Source: Edolisoma coerulescens
Taxonomy: Eukaryota > Chordata > Aves > Passeriformes > Campephagidae
Direction of reading: 5' to 3'
Length of the DNA stretch: 64,000 nt
NCBI GenBank assembly: GCA_013397115.1
Contig: VWZW01007169.1
Span: 583,271 to 647,270 of the forward strand
A program made the translations under genes and the position numbers. Shown piece by piece: positions 60,901 through 64,000 of the stretch; the first letter of the stretch is position 1, and each line of letters opens with the position of its first letter. The notes beneath the pieces are model-generated. The model saw nothing but the letters and a program-made list of their open reading frames with translations, was not told the DNA's origin and did not search any database.

Positions 60901-63900
60901 ACCTTCTTACTGGCCAGGAGGAAGACTAAAGCAGATGACTGTCTAAAGCATTTTATATTTGTATAAATCGACACATCTCCCTTCAGAGCCTTAATTTTCA
61001 GGGAGTTCTTTTACTGTCACATCTAGCGCATATTTTTCATAGCGGAGCAACTTTTGACTGAATTACCATTGGGGCAAGGGTGAGAGGTTTAAAATTGCAG
61101 GGAGAGGATTCATGAACATGGACCAATTTTGGCTATTTTGAAAAAACAAACCAGTCCAACCAACCAAAACACCCAAGATACCAGACTCCACAGATACCTA
61201 TTTGAATTGAATGAGCTATAAAACTTCTATTGAGAAGAGGAAAAAATACATATCCTCAAGAAATATCCAGTACAGATGGCAAGATTTGGTTGTAGAAGGA
61301 GTTAAAACATACGAGCTGTACTAACTAAAAACATGTGCTTTTGCAAAAACTCAGCAGAGGTTTCCCATTCCAGTGCTCCGAGCTCACTAACCTCCAGCAA
61401 CTGCACGACACCATCCCTGCACCCTTCCCTTTTCTTCAAGGAAGAAAAAAAATTCTCTGGAACTACACATTAACCTACATTCTTCACCTTTACACTGACA
61501 TCTGGTGTTAATGCTACATGCAATTAGACCCTTGCTCCATGTGCTGTCTATCCCCAAATATTATCCCCCAATTAATTCCCATTCCACTAGTATCAACTCT
61601 GCCCAGACTTATTCCATGTATGGACCGAACTATTCAGACATTTCAACACATTAGATTACACTTAATCTGCCACGTCTTTTGATCCTCTGTTTTCTGCAGT
61701 TTTTCTAGACATTTCTTATACATAGTAAAGTCTATCTAACATCATCTGCCTGCCCACTGGGAATCATTCAGATTACATATCCCATACCTTTTTAGGTTGC
61801 TGTTATGCTTGGTACAAGCTCCTGATGCTGATTCTCCTTCTAAGCAAAATAATTTTTTATGCCTCTCTGGTGGACGTGTTGCAAAACATCCACTCCCATG
61901 GCTCCCAGCCACTGGTAAAAGCACAAGGTTTATCTCTGTTTAGTGGAGATGATCTAATTTCAAGTGTTACCTGCAGGGACCTCACAGTTTTTTCCATGTA
62001 GGAAAAAATTCAAATTACATTTTTAAAGCAGAAATTCCTTCTTCCACCTTCTGAAAATAAGCTTCTATTGATCTTTTGTCCTTATCAGGACATAAAACTG
62101 ATGCAAGTTTAATTGGAAGGTTAACTATCAAATAAAACTCAACTGTTGCAGCACTGTACTGCTACTTAGAAATTATGAATTAAACCTCAACTATCCATTT
62201 CATGAAAAATTGCAAATTATAAAGTCATATTTATTCGTTATACAGCAAAACTCTATTTCAATACCTATGCAAGCAAGGCAAAGCTAGGCAATGTCAATCA
62301 GTAAGTATCTTGTTTAACAAAAGAAACTCCAGGTGTCTTGTTTATACACATATTAAGCTAATTAAACAGAAAAGGCAATGAATGAAAAACCTGTTTGGTT
62401 TAACATCCGCTGAGCACAGTCTTAAGACATTGCTACCCATGAGGCATAATCTTAGAAAACAAACATCTGCACCTGGAAAACAAAGAGGTCTTTCAAAAGC
62501 AGATGTACTCTACCACAGAGCTACATTTTATGTAACCTCTGCTGTACTTCTTTCTGACCAGAAGTACTGTCAGAGCCCTACCTTCTCTTGAGGTTTGCAG
62601 CAAAACACTGCTCACAGGAACTCTTCTCTAGTATTTTTCCATGCCTGAATGTACAAACTCACCCACACATGCTCTTACTTTCTCTTCCCATTCCTTCTCC
62701 CGAGTAAGTATTTAGAAAACATTTCCACTACCGTAAGAGCATCTTTTTAATCCCTATAAACAGAACAGCATGAATGCATTGACTTCATTTAAACACATCC
62801 AGAAAGCACAATTTCTGTTTTCCATGCCGAAGAACTGAAAACAAAGTGGTCCACCAATGTTTCAAAAATGGTTGTTGACTTTTTCCCTTTGTTTTCATCA
62901 AGTAGTAGAAAAAAACCCAAAGTTTCAAGCACTTAGTCTAAAAATCAAATGCAGGTGATTCTCTTGCATAACTCTTATGTTCCATGTAGCACCCATTCTT
63001 TTTAAACAGTGGTCAATGTTAGTCAGACTGAGGGCTTCCCTGCCCCTCAGGCATGGCTGTATTTCAGAAGTGCCTGACTTGCATCATGAACTTTTATCAA
63101 GACTGTAAAAGACACAAAACTATTTCAGATAACAAGCAGTACCTAAAATGCAAAGAAACATTGTGCCTTAATGGAAGAAGCAAATGTAGCATTCAATTTT
63201 CATTACTGTTTAATGGATAAAGTTGTCTTCAGCACAGCGATTGTAAAAAGAGGAGGAAATGAACAAACACAAACTATTTCTAAAATTCTTTGTTTGTTAT
63301 TCCCGACAACATTCAAACTTCATCTTGTAAAAGTCTATTTTCCCTAGAGATAGCCCATAAATTGTCTCAGATTTACCCCTCTTTACCACAGAAAGATAGG
63401 AAGGGAAGTTGCATGGAAACAATGAATGGAAGTGCACTTTTTATCAGAAAACGACAGGAAGCATTCTGCTTGGTTTACACGAGAGCTCTGTATTGGGGCC
63501 AAAAGGAAAAAAAAACTGTATAAAAATTTAATGCCTGCTTAGAGCAAAAATAACTAGAACAGGTTTCAAAACCATTGTATTTTTATTAAATCAGTATTGA
63601 AACTCATCAAATTATCCTACCCACACTACTGTGTTCCTGAAATTAGGTAAATTAAAGATGACAGAGAAGGAAATTCCAGATTTCATAAAATCAGTTTCAG
63701 GAGGTAAAGAGAGAGAACTATACTTACTTTCATTATCAGCCATACAAGAATTCATCAAAGAGCATGCACAAAAACACACATGTAAACTTCAGTAATCTAT
63801 GCTTATCTAAGGAAACAAGCCTTCTGAGTCTCTCTTAGCAAAATGTTGCCAATTTAAATTGCAAATATATACTTCAGAGTTCTTTGTATACTCATGAGCA

Positions 63901-64000
63901 TTCTTGAAAGTGCTGATACAAGTTCTAATGATTTTCAAACCAACACAAGAAATGTTGGAATCTCATCTCAGGCAGTATCAGTAGTGTAGATAAAGGTACC

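Larger units (their letters stand above)
55108..64000 (-). other. TGFBR3 5' intron (partial, at least 8.9 kb)
   Basis: The sequence upstream of window exon 1. It contains the A/C-rich tract at 55380-55515 and a GC-rich, CpG-elevated stretch at about 57420-57980. I searched the minus strand for the signal-peptide exon, which must end one base into a codon before a GT donor, and found no convincing candidate. It is probably further upstream. No other genes or named repeats were recognised. Confidence 0.8.

Overview
The window is vertebrate genomic DNA: an AT-rich, intron-dominated stretch carrying most of one split gene on the minus strand. Twelve exons, all with GT-AG boundaries and matching reading phases, encode a 734-codon piece of the TGF-beta type III receptor (betaglycan, TGFBR3). 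Two 5'-truncated CR1 LINE 3' ends, one with a recognisable reverse-transcriptase C-terminus, the scarcity of other repeats and the compact introns point to a bird. Another CR1-bearing sauropsid is not excluded, and I cannot name a species.

Layout, read in transcription order from high to low coordinates. 64000-55108 is the 3' part of a large 5' intron. Window exons 1-6 (55107-54923, 35366-35229, 22135-21952, 16559-16391, 14095-13948, 9367-9178) encode the membrane-distal orphan domain. Window exon 7 (7991-7675) holds a divergent linker and the start of the ZP-N domain. Exon 8 (6998-6849) completes the core of ZP-N. Exon 9 (5073-4942) is an acidic linker with two Ser-Gly glycosaminoglycan attachment sites. 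Exons 10 and 11 (4696-4529, 1895-1596) encode ZP-C, and exon 12 (1110-990) the membrane-proximal ectodomain. The signal-peptide exon and the transmembrane/cytoplasmic exons were not found and presumably lie outside the window.

Everything else is intronic. It holds two CR1 fragments, three MIR-like relics, A/C- or T/G-rich low-complexity tracts, a CpG-dense cluster with an E-box and an octamer, a second GC-rich island, and several perfect inverted repeats. I see no second protein gene, tRNA, rRNA or CRISPR array. No novel biological system is evident. The most interesting points are that the proteoglycan-attachment exon is a frame-neutral cassette, and that a few intronic elements may be regulatory.
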